36,930 nt of DNA from Fusobacteriaceae bacterium UBA2433 (GCA_002342785.1 DDQV01000174.1:1-36930), one strand, 5' to 3'. Counted from the stretch's first letter, positions 8,056 through 16,931 are shown. The notes: generated by a model from the letters alone, not told the origin. Made by a program: numbers and translations.

Positions 8056-9546
8056 CTATTTATTACTACGTTTTTCTAATATTCCCATTACTATTGGCGA
8101 TGCCAATGATAATAAACTTATAGTTATAAGAACAATGCTTATTGGGCTACTAAAAAGTTGACCAATAACATTATTTGGATACATTAAAATAACTCTTCTT
8201 AAACCTTCTTCTCCTATAGGACCAATTATTAATGCTAGTACTATTGCAGCGGCATTCAATCCGAATTTTTTTACAAAATATCCAATTATACCAAACACAA
8301 ACATAATAATTACATCAAACATAGAATTTTTTATAGCGTATGAACCTATTACACTTAGAACAAATATCATAGGGATTAAGATACTATTTGGTACTTTAGA
8401 TATTTTTGCAAAATGTTTAGAAGCAAATAAACCTAAGAAAAGCATAAATATATTAACAACTATAAAGCCAGCAAAAAAAGTATAAGTTATTTTTCCGTGA
8501 ATAGTAAATAAGTCTGGGCCTGGTTGTAATCCTTTAATTATAAGACCACCCATTAAAACTGCAGTAACTGAATTTCCAGGGATTCCTAAAGTTAGAGTAG
8601 GAATTAATGATCCACCTGTTACAGCATTATTTGCTGCTTCCGGACCTGCAACTCCTTCTATACATCCTTTTCCAAATTGATCTTTATTTTTAGACATTTT
8701 TTTGGCAGCATCATATCCTATAAATGCTGCTATTGTTCCACCGGCTCCTGGAAGTATTCCAACGACACTTCCTATCACTCCCGATCTTAATATTGTAGGC
8801 AATATCAACTTTAATTCTTTGAGTGAAAGTCCTTCTTCATCACCATCATTAATTACTTTCCTTAAAGATTTTTTTAATTTTTTTTCTGACAAAATAAAAA
8901 CTTGTGACATAGAGAATAGACCTATTAAAGTTGCTGTAAAAGGTAAGCCATCTAAAAGATATATAGAATCCATAGTAAATCTAGATGCACCACTCATTGG
9001 ATCCATACCTACAGTTGATAATGCTAGTCCAAATGCTCCAGAGAGTAATCCTTTGATAACTGATTTAGAACTAACACCTGCTATAATTGTAAGCCCAAAT
9101 ATTGAAAGCCAAAAGTTTTCTGCTGGACCAAATTTTAATGCTAATTTTGCTAAGGGAGGAGCAAACATATATAATGCTACTGCACTTATCATAGCTCCAC
9201 CAAATGAACTTACGACAGCAGTATTTAAAGCTTTTTTAGCTTTACCTTTCAAAGTTAATTGATAACCATCGAGGGCTGTTGCAGCAGCAGATGAAGTTCC
9301 CGGTGTATGTATCAATATAGCCGAGATGGAGCCACCAAATACTGCTCCACAATATACTCCTGCCAAAACTATTAATCCTGTTTCTGTACTCATTCCAAAT
9401 GTTAATGGTATTAACAAAGCAACACCCATTGCTGCAGATAATCCTGGTAATGATCCTATTACTATTCCTACTGCAACACTTATTAATGATGCCAGCAGAT
9501 TGATAGGCATCACTGCATTTATAAAACCATGTAAAATTTCACTCAT
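8056..9546 (-). CDS. tctA: Tripartite tricarboxylate transporter, large permease TctA
   Basis: A 496-residue protein of the TctA family, the large membrane subunit (usually about 12 helices) of binding-protein-dependent secondary carriers for citrate and other carboxylates. Recognisable segments are GSLPGLSAAMGVALLIPLTF near residues 32-51, HTPGTSSAAATALDGY near 80-95, the LPGAGGTIAAFIGY segment in the middle and PTLTLGIPGNSVTAVLMGGL at about 315-335, with the repeated G-x-PG pattern of both family halves. The start follows GGAGT. It lies 14 nt after tctB and is the last gene of tctC-tctB-tctA. The actual substrate is not deducible. Confidence 0.95.
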   Translation of the reverse strand: MSEILHGFINAVMPINLLASLISVAVGIVIGSLPGLSAAMGVALLIPLTFGMSTETGLIVLAGVYCGAVFGGSISAILIHTPGTSSAAATALDGYQLTLKGKAKKALNTAVVSSFGGAMISAVALYMFAPPLAKLALKFGPAENFWLSIFGLTIIAGVSSKSVIKGLLSGAFGLALSTVGMDPMSGASRFTMDSIYLLDGLPFTATLIGLFSMSQVFILSEKKLKKSLRKVINDGDEEGLSLKELKLILPTILRSGVIGSVVGILPGAGGTIAAFIGYDAAKKMSKNKDQFGKGCIEGVAGPEAANNAVTGGSLIPTLTLGIPGNSVTAVLMGGLIIKGLQPGPDLFTIHGKITYTFFAGFIVVNIFMLFLGLFASKHFAKISKVPNSILIPMIFVLSVIGSYAIKNSMFDVIIMFVFGIIGYFVKKFGLNAAAIVLALIIGPIGEEGLRRVILMYPNNVIGQLFSSPISIVLITISLLSLASPIVMGILEKRSNK

Positions 9547-9560
9547 TATTTACTCCTTTT

Positions 9561-9995
9561 TTAAAAAATAATTCCTGTAGGTACTGGGACTCCTAAAAAC
9601 AATTTAAATATCAAAAATAAAAAAATACAAAATATAAGCGTGACAATTATAGATGATTTTTTCTTATTTTTTAACAATATAAGAGTAGTAATCATAAATA
9701 ATGAAGTTGAAATAAAATATCCTAGTATATTTATTAGAACTATATATGATATACCTGCTATTAAAACAGTAAAAAACTGAGCTGTTGCAAATTCTTCAAA
9801 AAGTTTAACTTTAAATTCATCTCCTTTTGAAAGTAAAACTTCTAATATTAACATAATAGTTAATCCTAATAATAGATACATTATAAATTTAGGATAAATT
9901 GCATCATCTGTAGATAAACTTCTAATAGAATAAGCATATACAGTTGAAATCATTAAGAATATAGCACACAATAATAAACTTCCTTTTTTTTCCAT
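9561..9995 (-). CDS. tctB: Tripartite tricarboxylate transporter, small permease TctB
   Basis: A 144-residue protein with four predicted membrane helices, the size and place expected for TctB, the small poorly conserved membrane subunit that works with TctA. The N-terminal helix runs to the polar SIRSLSTDDAIYPKF segment (a feature of many TctB proteins), and the C-terminus ends in the short hydrophobic VPVPTGIIF. It lies between tctC (16 nt upstream) and tctA (14 nt downstream), each with its own GGAGT-type ribosome site. The identification rests on context plus hydrophobicity profile. Confidence 0.85.
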   Translation of the reverse strand: MEKKGSLLLCAIFLMISTVYAYSIRSLSTDDAIYPKFIMYLLLGLTIMLILEVLLSKGDEFKVKLFEEFATAQFFTVLIAGISYIVLINILGYFISTSLFMITTLILLKNKKKSSIIVTLIFCIFLFLIFKLFLGVPVPTGIIF

Positions 9996-10011
9996 CTAAT
10001 TACTCCTTTTT

Positions 10012-11001
10012 TTATTTACTTTTTTTTATAAAACCTAGTTCTGCCAAAGAAACTTTTAAAGATTTTTCTTGGTTATCAATAAATGTTCTATATTCTTCGC
10101 TTCCCATATAATAGATAGGAAGATTAGCTACCTTAGCTGCATCAAGATGTTTTTTTGATTCCATTACAGTTTTAAACTTATCGTGTAATATTTTTACTAT
10201 TTCATCTGAAGTTCCTTTAGGAGCAGCTAATCCTCTGGCAGAACCAAATATTACCTCATATCCTTTTTCACTTAATGTAGGAACATCTTTAAAGTTAGTT
10301 AATCTTTTATCTGTAAATGAAGCTAATATTTTTAATTCTCCTGATTTTACAAGACTAGTTACTTCAGAAATTTTCGCAACTGTCGCATCGACGTGTTCAC
10401 CTCTAAGAGCTGCTAACATATCTGATGATCCACCAAAAGGAATATGTTTTACTTTTATTCCTGCTAATTTTGAAAATTCTGCAGCTCCAATATGATTAGA
10501 AGCACCTGTACCATTATTTGAAATAGTTAATTCATTAACATTTTTTTTAGCATCATCTATAAATTCTTCTATCGTATTCCATTTACTATCATTTCTAACT
10601 ACAAATACTCCTTGATCATAAACATAGTTGATAATTGGAACTATACTATCTTTGTCAAATTGAGCATCTCTTGTTAATGAGATGGAAACATAGTTTGGTA
10701 AGTTTATAAATCCTATTGTATATCCATCAGGTTTTGCTTTGGCAAGTTCTGTAAATCCAAGTTGTCCATCTGCTCCTGGTCTGTTTATTATAACTAAAGA
10801 ATGTTCAAATTTATTTGCCGCTTCTTTTGTAAGTACTCTAGCTCCAAGGTCAGTACCTCCACCAGCTTTATAAGCCACAATTACATCTATATTTTTGCTC
10901 GGATAATTTTCTACCTTTTCTATTTCTTTTTCCTGCCCACAACCTATAAAAGCGATGAGCAATGATAAAGATCCTAAGATTTTAAAAATTTTTGATTTCA
11001 T
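10012..11001 (-). CDS. tctC: TctC-type periplasmic solute-binding lipoprotein
   Basis: A 329-residue extracytoplasmic binding protein of the TctC/BugT type, which captures a carboxylate for TctAB. The start at 11001 is chosen over an in-frame start 27 nt upstream because GGAGG is placed correctly before it and the resulting N-terminus is a clean signal peptide. The lipobox ends in IAFIGC (C21), so it is probably a lipoprotein. Mature-domain hallmarks are YPSKNIDVIVAYKAGGGTDLGAR and NRPGADGQLGF, typical of the ligand-loop region in Bug proteins. It is the first gene of the operon and divergent from the histidine kinase. Confidence 0.93.
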   Translation of the reverse strand: MKSKIFKILGSLSLLIAFIGCGQEKEIEKVENYPSKNIDVIVAYKAGGGTDLGARVLTKEAANKFEHSLVIINRPGADGQLGFTELAKAKPDGYTIGFINLPNYVSISLTRDAQFDKDSIVPIINYVYDQGVFVVRNDSKWNTIEEFIDDAKKNVNELTISNNGTGASNHIGAAEFSKLAGIKVKHIPFGGSSDMLAALRGEHVDATVAKISEVTSLVKSGELKILASFTDKRLTNFKDVPTLSEKGYEVIFGSARGLAAPKGTSDEIVKILHDKFKTVMESKKHLDAAKVANLPIYYMGSEEYRTFIDNQEKSLKVSLAELGFIKKSK

Positions 11002-11041
11002 TTTATTCCTCCAAATTATTTTATTCAATACAATTTATGTT

Positions 11042-11069
11042 CTATAATTATATTGTGCTATAATTATAG
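11042..11069. promoter_or_regulatory. Perfect inverted repeat with divergent -10-like boxes
   Basis: CTATAATTATA (11042-11052), a 6-nt spacer TTGTGC, and TATAATTATAG (11059-11069) are exact inverted copies. Each arm contains TATAAT readable on either strand, so the element may hold -10 boxes for tctC and for the kinase gene, an operator, or both. There is no T-run, so it is not a standard terminator. Confidence 0.6.
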
Positions 11070-11079
11070 AGTATAAATT

Positions 11080-11134
11080 GTTAATAAAGTGTTAATTTTT
11101 AAAAAAACAAACATTTTGTTATTTTTTTTAACAA
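11080..11134. promoter_or_regulatory. GTTAAT direct repeats and TTGTTA inverted repeat
   Basis: GTTAAT occurs at 11080-11085 and 11091-11096, an 11-bp period typical of tandem OmpR-class response regulator sites. TTGTTA (11116-11121) and TAACAA (11129-11134) form a further inverted pair with the same core. This is a candidate binding region for the response regulator encoded downstream; binding is inferred. Confidence 0.45.
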
Positions 11135-11156
11135 TTTCAACGAAAGGAGTTATAAA

Positions 11157-13985
11157 ATGAAAAATAAAATGATAATTTTTATTTTTGTTATTTTTAGTTT
11201 TTCTGTCTATGGACAAAATATTTTAGTTCTTAACTATCATTTAAAAAGTATCTATGAAAGTGATCAAATTATTAAAGGTATTATTTCTAATAAAAATTTA
11301 AAACAAAATGTTTATATTGAATATCTTGATTTTGATTTTAATTCAACTAAAGAATATAAAAAAAATATACATGAATTTCTACTTTTAAAATATAAAGATA
11401 TTAAATTTGATTATATTATTAATGTTAATCCATTTGGAACTTATGATTTTGAAAAAGTATTTAAAAAAAGTAAATATATCACTATCACTAGTAGGAGTTC
11501 TATTCAATCATTTGTAAATGTCACCGAAAATAACGTTGAATACTTTATTGAGAATATCCTTCGAATTCAACCGTATTTAAAAAAATTATATATTCAAGAG
11601 ATCAGTTTTTATGATTTAATAAAACTAAAAAAAAAATATCCACATGTTGAATTTGAAATGATATATTTAGAAGATAAAATTGGACTAGCATTACTTGATT
11701 TACTGAGTTCTAAAGATGGCCTTTTACTTGTAAAAGAGATTAAAGATGAAGCTATTATGAATAAGATTGCATCTCTTAATAATCCTGTTTATGCTTTTAA
11801 TTTACCATTAAGAGATGAGTATTCTGTGGTGTTTAGAGAAGATTTTTTTATGAAAGGTCAACAAATCATAAACATACTTAACAATAATATTTTTAATATT
11901 AAAGATAATGATGTTAGACTTTTTAGTTCCTTTTATTCTTTTAATGATGAACATTTAAATCGATATAACATATTTTATCGAAATCTTTCAGAGCGGGTTG
12001 ATTTTTTTAACCAGAGTGATTTTTTTATCCTTGTAAATAGAAATAACCTCATTAAATTTTCATTTTTTGTTTTAATAATATTTCTTTTTCTTTCAATTTT
12101 TATTTTAATAAAATGGAAATCATTAATAAAAAAATTAAAAGATTTAAAAACTGAAGCTGAAAAAAGTAATGAGATAAAAGGAAAATTTTTAGCAAACATG
12201 AGTCATGAAATTAGGACACCATTAAATGAAATAATAGGAATGACAGATATAGTAAAAGTAGATCTTCTTCAAGAGACAAATAATACTAAGATAAAATTAA
12301 ATATAATTGAAAATAGTGCAAAACATCTTTTACATATAGTTAATGAAATTTTAGACTTTAGTAAAATTGAAGCAAAAAAAACGATACTTTTAGAAATAGA
12401 TTTTAATATTATTCAATTATTAAAAGAAATTAGTGAGCTTTTTTCAAATTCTATTCAAGAAAAAAACGTACAACTTTATTTTTATTTTGATAAAAATATT
12501 CCCAATCAAGTTAGAGGTGATTATCAAAAGATAAAGCAAATTTTAATTAATTTAATAAACAATGCTATTAAATTTACTCCTAATGGAGAAATAATAGTTA
12601 AAGTAAAAATGTTAAAAAATTTAAGTGAAGAAGGATGTAGGGTTATTTTTTCTGTGATTGATACTGGAATTGGAATTTCTCAAGAGAAGAAGATTAAATT
12701 ATTTGAAAGTTTTACACAATTAGATGATTCTTATAGTAGAAAATATGGCGGTACTGGTTTAGGATTAAGTATTTCAAAAAAATTTTTACTCTCCATGAAA
12801 AGTGATATTTATTTTAAAAGTCGTCTTGGAAAGGGAAGCATATTTTATTTTAAATTAAAGTTAAAAGTAAGTGATAATAAGAATTATAATTTTAATACTA
12901 AAAATTTTTATATTATTGTTGATAGTGATAAAGCTATAGTAAAGCATGTTAATAAAATGCTTACTGGTTATAATATTTCATATATAAATTTTTCTGACTT
13001 TTCTGAGTTCAAAGAATTTTTTGAAGATATTGTTATTGATAAAAATATAAAGTTTATTGTTTCAGAAATGATATTTATGACACATAAAAATTATTTTTTA
13101 AAATCTATTTCTCAAAATGATTATAAAAAAATTAAAATTTTAACTAAATCATATAAAAATTTAGATTTTTTTGAGTCATTAAAAATAAATTATTCTTTTA
13201 AAACCCCACTATTTCAAAATGATTTATTAAAATTTGAACAAGTAAAAGTTAAAAACTACAAGAAAAATCAAATAAATTTAAACAAAAAAGTTCTTATTGT
13301 AGAAGATAATCTTATAAATGCAAAGGTTTTAATTCATTATTTAAAAGAATTAGGAGTAAGTGCTGATCATGCTAAAAATGGTTATGAATCTTTAGAAAAA
13401 TTAAAAAATAAACAAAATTATAATTTAATATTTATGGATATTCAACTTCCAGAAATTAATGGTTTTGAGCTTACTTCGATCATAAGGAAGAAAAAAATAG
13501 ATATTCCGATTATTGCAGTAACTGCAAATGTATATAGCGGTTATAAGGAAAAATGTCTATCAAACGGAATGGATGATTATATTTCAAAACCAATTATTTT
13601 TGAAGATTTAAAAACTTTGGTTCTTAAATATCTTTCAAATGATCTAATTGATATTAAGTTTTTAGAAACTCTTTATGGAAAAGATACTTTTTTTGTTCTT
13701 GTAACTACATACCTGGATTCTTATAAAAAAGTTTTAAAAGACCTAGAAACAGCTATAAATGATAGGGATATTGATCAAATAAAAAAACTCTCTCATAAAA
13801 TTTGTGGAATATTGGGAGATTTGAGAACAGAAAAAATCGTTAAAATTTTTAGAGAGATAAGTTCTAAAAATTTAAGTATAGAAATTATAGAATCCCTTTA
13901 TTCAGAAGGAATAAAACTTATAAAGATAATAAATTTTCAACTAAGAGAGGTGAAAAATAATGAATATTTTAGTTGTAGAAGATAG
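11157..13985 (+). CDS. Hybrid sensor histidine kinase with receiver and Hpt domains
   Basis: A 942-residue membrane sensor. Residues 1-19 are a signal peptide, about 20-298 an extracytoplasmic sensor resembling ABC-type substrate-binding domains, and about 299-320 a membrane helix. HisKA has H350 in SHEIRTPLNE. The ATPase domain shows an N-box near 465-469, IDTGIGIS (501-508) and GGTGLGL (531-537). About 583-695 looks like a degenerate receiver with no acceptor aspartate (VSEMI where D is expected). A complete receiver follows with E716-D717, D761 and K811. The C-terminal Hpt domain has H880 in LSHKICG. This supports a His-Asp-His-Asp phosphorelay ending on the adjacent response regulator, whose gene overlaps by 26 nt. 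Its divergent position suggests control of tctCBA, as TctDE does elsewhere. The ligand is unknown. Confidence 0.92.
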   Translation: MKNKMIIFIFVIFSFSVYGQNILVLNYHLKSIYESDQIIKGIISNKNLKQNVYIEYLDFDFNSTKEYKKNIHEFLLLKYKDIKFDYIINVNPFGTYDFEKVFKKSKYITITSRSSIQSFVNVTENNVEYFIENILRIQPYLKKLYIQEISFYDLIKLKKKYPHVEFEMIYLEDKIGLALLDLLSSKDGLLLVKEIKDEAIMNKIASLNNPVYAFNLPLRDEYSVVFREDFFMKGQQIINILNNNIFNIKDNDVRLFSSFYSFNDEHLNRYNIFYRNLSERVDFFNQSDFFILVNRNNLIKFSFFVLIIFLFLSIFILIKWKSLIKKLKDLKTEAEKSNEIKGKFLANMSHEIRTPLNEIIGMTDIVKVDLLQETNNTKIKLNIIENSAKHLLHIVNEILDFSKIEAKKTILLEIDFNIIQLLKEISELFSNSIQEKNVQLYFYFDKNIPNQVRGDYQKIKQILINLINNAIKFTPNGEIIVKVKMLKNLSEEGCRVIFSVIDTGIGISQEKKIKLFESFTQLDDSYSRKYGGTGLGLSISKKFLLSMKSDIYFKSRLGKGSIFYFKLKLKVSDNKNYNFNTKNFYIIVDSDKAIVKHVNKMLTGYNISYINFSDFSEFKEFFEDIVIDKNIKFIVSEMIFMTHKNYFLKSISQNDYKKIKILTKSYKNLDFFESLKINYSFKTPLFQNDLLKFEQVKVKNYKKNQINLNKKVLIVEDNLINAKVLIHYLKELGVSADHAKNGYESLEKLKNKQNYNLIFMDIQLPEINGFELTSIIRKKKIDIPIIAVTANVYSGYKEKCLSNGMDDYISKPIIFEDLKTLVLKYLSNDLIDIKFLETLYGKDTFFVLVTTYLDSYKKVLKDLETAINDRDIDQIKKLSHKICGILGDLRTEKIVKIFREISSKNLSIEIIESLYSEGIKLIKIINFQLREVKNNEYFSCRR

Positions 13986-14625
13986 TATGTCGACTAGAAA
14001 TCTACTGATATCGATTTTAAAAAAAGAAGGTTATAATATTTTAGGATTTTCATCTGGAACTACTGGTTTAAATTATTTAGCTAATAATACTGTTGACTTT
14101 ATACTCTTAGATATAAATCTACCTGACATAAATGGTTATGAGATTAGTAAAAAAATAAAGTCGAATCCTAATGTTTATGGGACACCTTATATTATAGTTC
14201 TTACGTCTAAAATTAATACTGAAGACGTTATAGAAGGATTTAAAAATGGTGCAGATGATTATTTAAAAAAGCCATTCAATCCCGAAGAATTAAAATTAAG
14301 GATTAAAGCTGCAAGTAGAAATTTTATGTCATTTGAACATACTTATATCTATAAAACTATAAGTATCGATCCTAATTCCCAAGTGATTACATATGAAAAT
14401 CAATTAATTAAGGTTACAAAAACAGAATTTAAGTTACTTTTATATTTTATGAAAAATATAAATATTGTACTTACAAGGAGAAAAATATATATAAATGTTT
14501 GGGATGATTTATATTTTGAAGGTAATCGGACTATAGATGTATATGTCAGAAGATTAAAGATAAAGATTCCTTTACTCAACGAATTTCTTGAAAATGTTAG
14601 AGGAATTGGTTATAAATTGAATTGA
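13960..14625 (+). CDS. OmpR/PhoB-type response regulator
   Basis: A 221-residue two-domain regulator. The receiver (1-120) has E7-D8, the phosphoacceptor D51 in LLLDINLP and K104 in LKKPF. The C-terminal winged helix (about 130-221) ends in the typical RTIDVYVRRLKIK and VRGIGYKLN segments. The ATG at 13960 lies inside the end of the kinase gene and follows AGAGAGGTG, so translation is coupled. It probably receives phosphate from the kinase's Hpt histidine and binds the GTTAAT repeats upstream of tctC and the kinase. That binding is inferred. Confidence 0.93.
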   Translation: MNILVVEDSMSTRNLLISILKKEGYNILGFSSGTTGLNYLANNTVDFILLDINLPDINGYEISKKIKSNPNVYGTPYIIVLTSKINTEDVIEGFKNGADDYLKKPFNPEELKLRIKAASRNFMSFEHTYIYKTISIDPNSQVITYENQLIKVTKTEFKLLLYFMKNINIVLTRRKIYINVWDDLYFEGNRTIDVYVRRLKIKIPLLNEFLENVRGIGYKLN

Positions 14626-14670
14626 TAAAATAATAAAAATATCTTTTTAAATTATTTAATATTTATAAAA

Positions 14671-14705
14671 AAATGTCTAATCCAAAGGGAATAGACATTT
14701 TTTTA
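14671..14705. terminator. Terminator between response regulator gene and ppnP
   Basis: AAATGTCTA (14671-14679) pairs with TAGACATTT (14692-14700), flanked by A- and T-runs, between convergent genes. It can serve both strands. Confidence 0.85.
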
Positions 14706-14715
14706 TTTTCATCTA

Positions 14716-14997
14716 TTATCTATACAGACAAAGATATGAAATTTCATCTTCTACTTTTACTAAAAATGAACTATTTGCTTCTACTTCAAAGGTATTTCCT
14801 GTTGTGATCTCTTGCCACTCCTCAGTATTAGGTAACTTTACTGTCATCTTTCCAGAAGTAACAGTCATATATTCTTTCTTAGATGTTCCAAACTTATATT
14901 CACCTGGAGCCATAACTCCTATTGTTGCGGGTCCCTCATTATTATTAAAGCTAACAGATTTTACTTTACCATCAAAATATTCATTGGTGTTAAACAT
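14716..14997 (-). CDS. ppnP: Pyrimidine/purine nucleoside phosphorylase PpnP (DUF1255 cupin)
   Basis: A 93-residue single-domain cupin of the PpnP (YaiE, DUF1255) family; characterised members phosphorolyse several nucleosides to base and ribose-1-phosphate. The conserved pattern is VKSVSFNN near residues 12-19, TIGVMAPGEYKFGTSKKEYMTV at about 25-46, a GKMTVKLP strand and EVEANSSFLVKV near 70-81, ending SYLCLYR. The length matches the family. The start follows CAGGAGG. It is monocistronic, convergent with the response regulator gene and divergent from the second PhnA-like gene. Confidence 0.9.
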   Translation of the reverse strand: MFNTNEYFDGKVKSVSFNNNEGPATIGVMAPGEYKFGTSKKEYMTVTSGKMTVKLPNTEEWQEITTGNTFEVEANSSFLVKVEDEISYLCLYR

Positions 14998-15211
14998 TAA
15001 ACTACCTCCTGTTATTATTGTATTAATATAAATTTTCTCATAGTAGTCTAGATACTGTCAAGGATATAAAAAAAATAACATAAAATATTATCTTAATTAA
15101 ATAATGATTTGTCTCATATTTTATTTCGTTTTATATAAAAACACTAATTTTTTTATATTGTTTATGATATAATAATAGTTGGAAATATAAAAATAAAAAG
15201 GAGATAGAGTC

Positions 15212-15619
15212 ATGGCTAAGTGGAAAGGTATAAGTAAAGCAAGGAAAAATAATGTGCCAGAATTTGGGAAGGAATTAGTAAGAAGATCTAAATCAACTTG
15301 TGAACTGTGTGGAGAATCTAATAGGAGTCTCAGTGTATATGAAGTTGGAAAAACTGATGAAGAAGCTGATTTAAAAAGGTGTGTACATATATGTGATGAA
15401 TGTAAAAATACAATAAAAAATTTAGATAAAGCCACTGAGTATGACTTGAGATTTTTAAATAATGCAATATGGAGTGAGGAGATTGCAGTGAAAGCTACAG
15501 CAATTCATATTATTTCTGAGTTAGAAAATAAAGATAGATATCCATGGATAGAAGATCTATTAGATATGATTTATATAGATGATGAATTGAAAGAGATTTG
15601 TGAAAAGATGAAGCATTAA
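15212..15619 (+). CDS. PhnA-like zinc-ribbon protein, copy 2
   Basis: A 135-residue paralogue of the protein at 6728-7132. It has the same cysteine positions (C30, C33, C61, C64), the same VRRSKSTCELCGE segment, and the same LRFLN-x-AIWSEE and W-I-x-DLLDM ending. The N-terminal 15 residues and the loop around 38-56 differ most. TATAAT in the upstream region around 15167-15175 is a possible -10 box, and AAGGAG precedes the start. It sits 12 nt before a PHP-domain gene and is likely cotranscribed with it. The function is unknown. Confidence 0.8.
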   Translation: MAKWKGISKARKNNVPEFGKELVRRSKSTCELCGESNRSLSVYEVGKTDEEADLKRCVHICDECKNTIKNLDKATEYDLRFLNNAIWSEEIAVKATAIHIISELENKDRYPWIEDLLDMIYIDDELKEICEKMKH

Positions 15620-15631
15620 AGGGGGAAACTT

Positions 15632-16459
15632 ATGATAGATTTGCATATGCATTCTACATTTTCAGATGGAACATTGACTCCAACACAGCTAGTAGAACGA
15701 GCTAAAAAAAATAATATAGAGGTAATGGCTATTACCGATCATGATAATATAGACGGTTTAGAAGAAGGAAGAAAAGAGGCAGAAAAAAAAGAAATAATTT
15801 TTGTAAATGGGATAGAGGTATCGGCAAATTTTTTAGATAAAGATATTCATATATTGGGATATTTTTTAAATTTAGAGGACAAAGAATTTTTAGATTGGTT
15901 AAAGAATTTACAAGGAAAAAGACATAACAGAACTTTAAAGATCTTAAAAAAATTAAGTACCTTAGGAATTGAAATAAGTTTAGATGAAGTGAAAGAGGAA
16001 GCTCTTGGAAATGTAATAGGGAGACCTCATATAGCTAAGATGATAATAAAAAAAGGTTTTGCATCTACTATGGATGAAGTTTTTGATAGATATCTAGGAG
16101 ATGGAAAGCCTGCATATATTCCTAAAGTAGGAGTTGATATGGTCGAGGTAGTAAAAAAATTAAAAGCTAATGAAGCTATAGTTATTTTGGCTCATCCTCA
16201 TCTTATATCTCATCCAGATGATACAGTGGTAAATATAATAGATATGTTAGTAGAGAATAAGTTAGATGGATTAGAACTATATTATCCAAATATAGATCCA
16301 AAGAAAAGAAAAAAATTATTAAAGATAGCTAAAACAAGAGATCTTCTATTAACAGGTGGCTCTGATTTTCATGGGCTTAATAGACCAGGGATAGATATAG
16401 GAAGTGGAAATATTTCAATGGAAATATATCAAAATATGATAGATAGAAAAAAATTATAA
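15632..16459 (+). CDS. PHP-domain phosphoesterase (TrpH / RNase AM type)
   Basis: A 275-residue metal-dependent hydrolase. Metal ligands of the PHP domain are visible as H5 and H7 (DLHMHSTFSDG), D36-H37 (ITDHDN), E62 (NGIEVSA), H188 and H190 (LAHPHL), and D245 and H247 (GGSDFHG). The insertion between about 95 and 165 is the alpha-helical part seen in the TrpH/YciV group, whose E. coli member removes nucleotides from RNA 5' ends and acts on 3',5'-bisphosphates. The exact activity here is inferred from the family. The ribosome site is AAAGGGGG. It is probably cotranscribed with the PhnA-like gene just upstream. Confidence 0.88.
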   Translation: MIDLHMHSTFSDGTLTPTQLVERAKKNNIEVMAITDHDNIDGLEEGRKEAEKKEIIFVNGIEVSANFLDKDIHILGYFLNLEDKEFLDWLKNLQGKRHNRTLKILKKLSTLGIEISLDEVKEEALGNVIGRPHIAKMIIKKGFASTMDEVFDRYLGDGKPAYIPKVGVDMVEVVKKLKANEAIVILAHPHLISHPDDTVVNIIDMLVENKLDGLELYYPNIDPKKRKKLLKIAKTRDLLLTGGSDFHGLNRPGIDIGSGNISMEIYQNMIDRKKL

Positions 16460-16475
16460 AATTAAAAGAAAAAAA

Positions 16476-16504
16476 TTGACAAAAAAAGAAAAAGGATATA
16501 GACT
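16476..16504 (+). promoter_or_regulatory. Probable promoter of the thi operon
   Basis: TTGACA (16476-16481), a 17-nt spacer and TAGACT (16499-16504) lie 36 nt before the riboswitch. The -35 is perfect; the -10 matches TATAAT in 4 of 6 positions. Confidence 0.6.
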
Positions 16505-16539
16505 ACATTTGAGATAAGAAAAAGACAATTGAATAGAAA

Positions 16540-16620
16540 GCTGGGGGAGCCATGTGGCTGAGAAGTATTAAATTACTGACCCTTTGAACCTGAATCTAGT
16601 TAGCACTAGCGTAGGAAAGC
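16540..16620 (+). promoter_or_regulatory. TPP riboswitch (THI element)
   Basis: All hallmarks of the thiamine pyrophosphate aptamer are present in order: GGGGGAGCC, GGCTGAGA, a variable hairpin, GACCCTTTGAACCTGA, a TCTAGTTAGCACTAG arm and CGTAGGAAAGC. GCT at the start and AGC at the end close the P1 helix. It lies directly upstream of thiS and a terminator hairpin, so TPP binding most likely ends transcription before the operon. Confidence 0.97.
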
Positions 16621-16675
16621 GGAGTTTTTTTATAAAATTAATAGTAGATTATATTTTTTTTAAAAGCAATTTATA

Positions 16676-16706
16676 ACCGTATACCTGTGGGTATGCGGTT
16701 TTTTTA
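16676..16706 (+). terminator. Terminator downstream of the TPP riboswitch
   Basis: ACCGTATACC (16676-16685), loop TGTG, GGTATGCGGT (16690-16699), then seven T's. It is the probable expression platform of the riboswitch, 25 nt before thiS. Confidence 0.9.
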
Positions 16707-16731
16707 TTATATAAAAATTATAGGAGGATAG

Positions 16732-16929
16732 ATGGAAATAATTTTAAATGGTGTGATAAAAGAAGTAGATGCAAAAAATATCTATGACTTAGTGAAAAGT
16801 TTAAATATCGATAGTGATGGTGTGGTAGTTTTGCATAATGATGAGATAGTAAAAAATAAATTTTGGTCAACTAGTAACTTGGAAATAAAAGATAGCGTAG
16901 AAGTTTTATATTTTGTATCGGGAGGATAG
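16732..16929 (+). CDS. thiS: Sulfur carrier protein ThiS
   Basis: A 65-residue ubiquitin-like protein that carries thiocarboxylate sulfur for the thiazole ring of thiamine. The C-terminus ends in the required Gly-Gly (YFVSGG), which is adenylated by ThiF and then loaded with sulfur. The size and hydrophobic strand pattern (MEIILNGV, VVVLHNDEIV) are typical. AGGAGG precedes the start. It is the first gene after the riboswitch, and its end overlaps the ribosome binding site of thiG, 2 nt downstream. Confidence 0.96.
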   Translation: MEIILNGVIKEVDAKNIYDLVKSLNIDSDGVVVLHNDEIVKNKFWSTSNLEIKDSVEVLYFVSGG

Positions 16930-16931
16930 TA

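Noticed and set aside
8702..9262. 186-codon open frame on the plus strand inside tctA
   Set aside because: Antisense shadow of tctA; no ribosome site and no recognisable protein.
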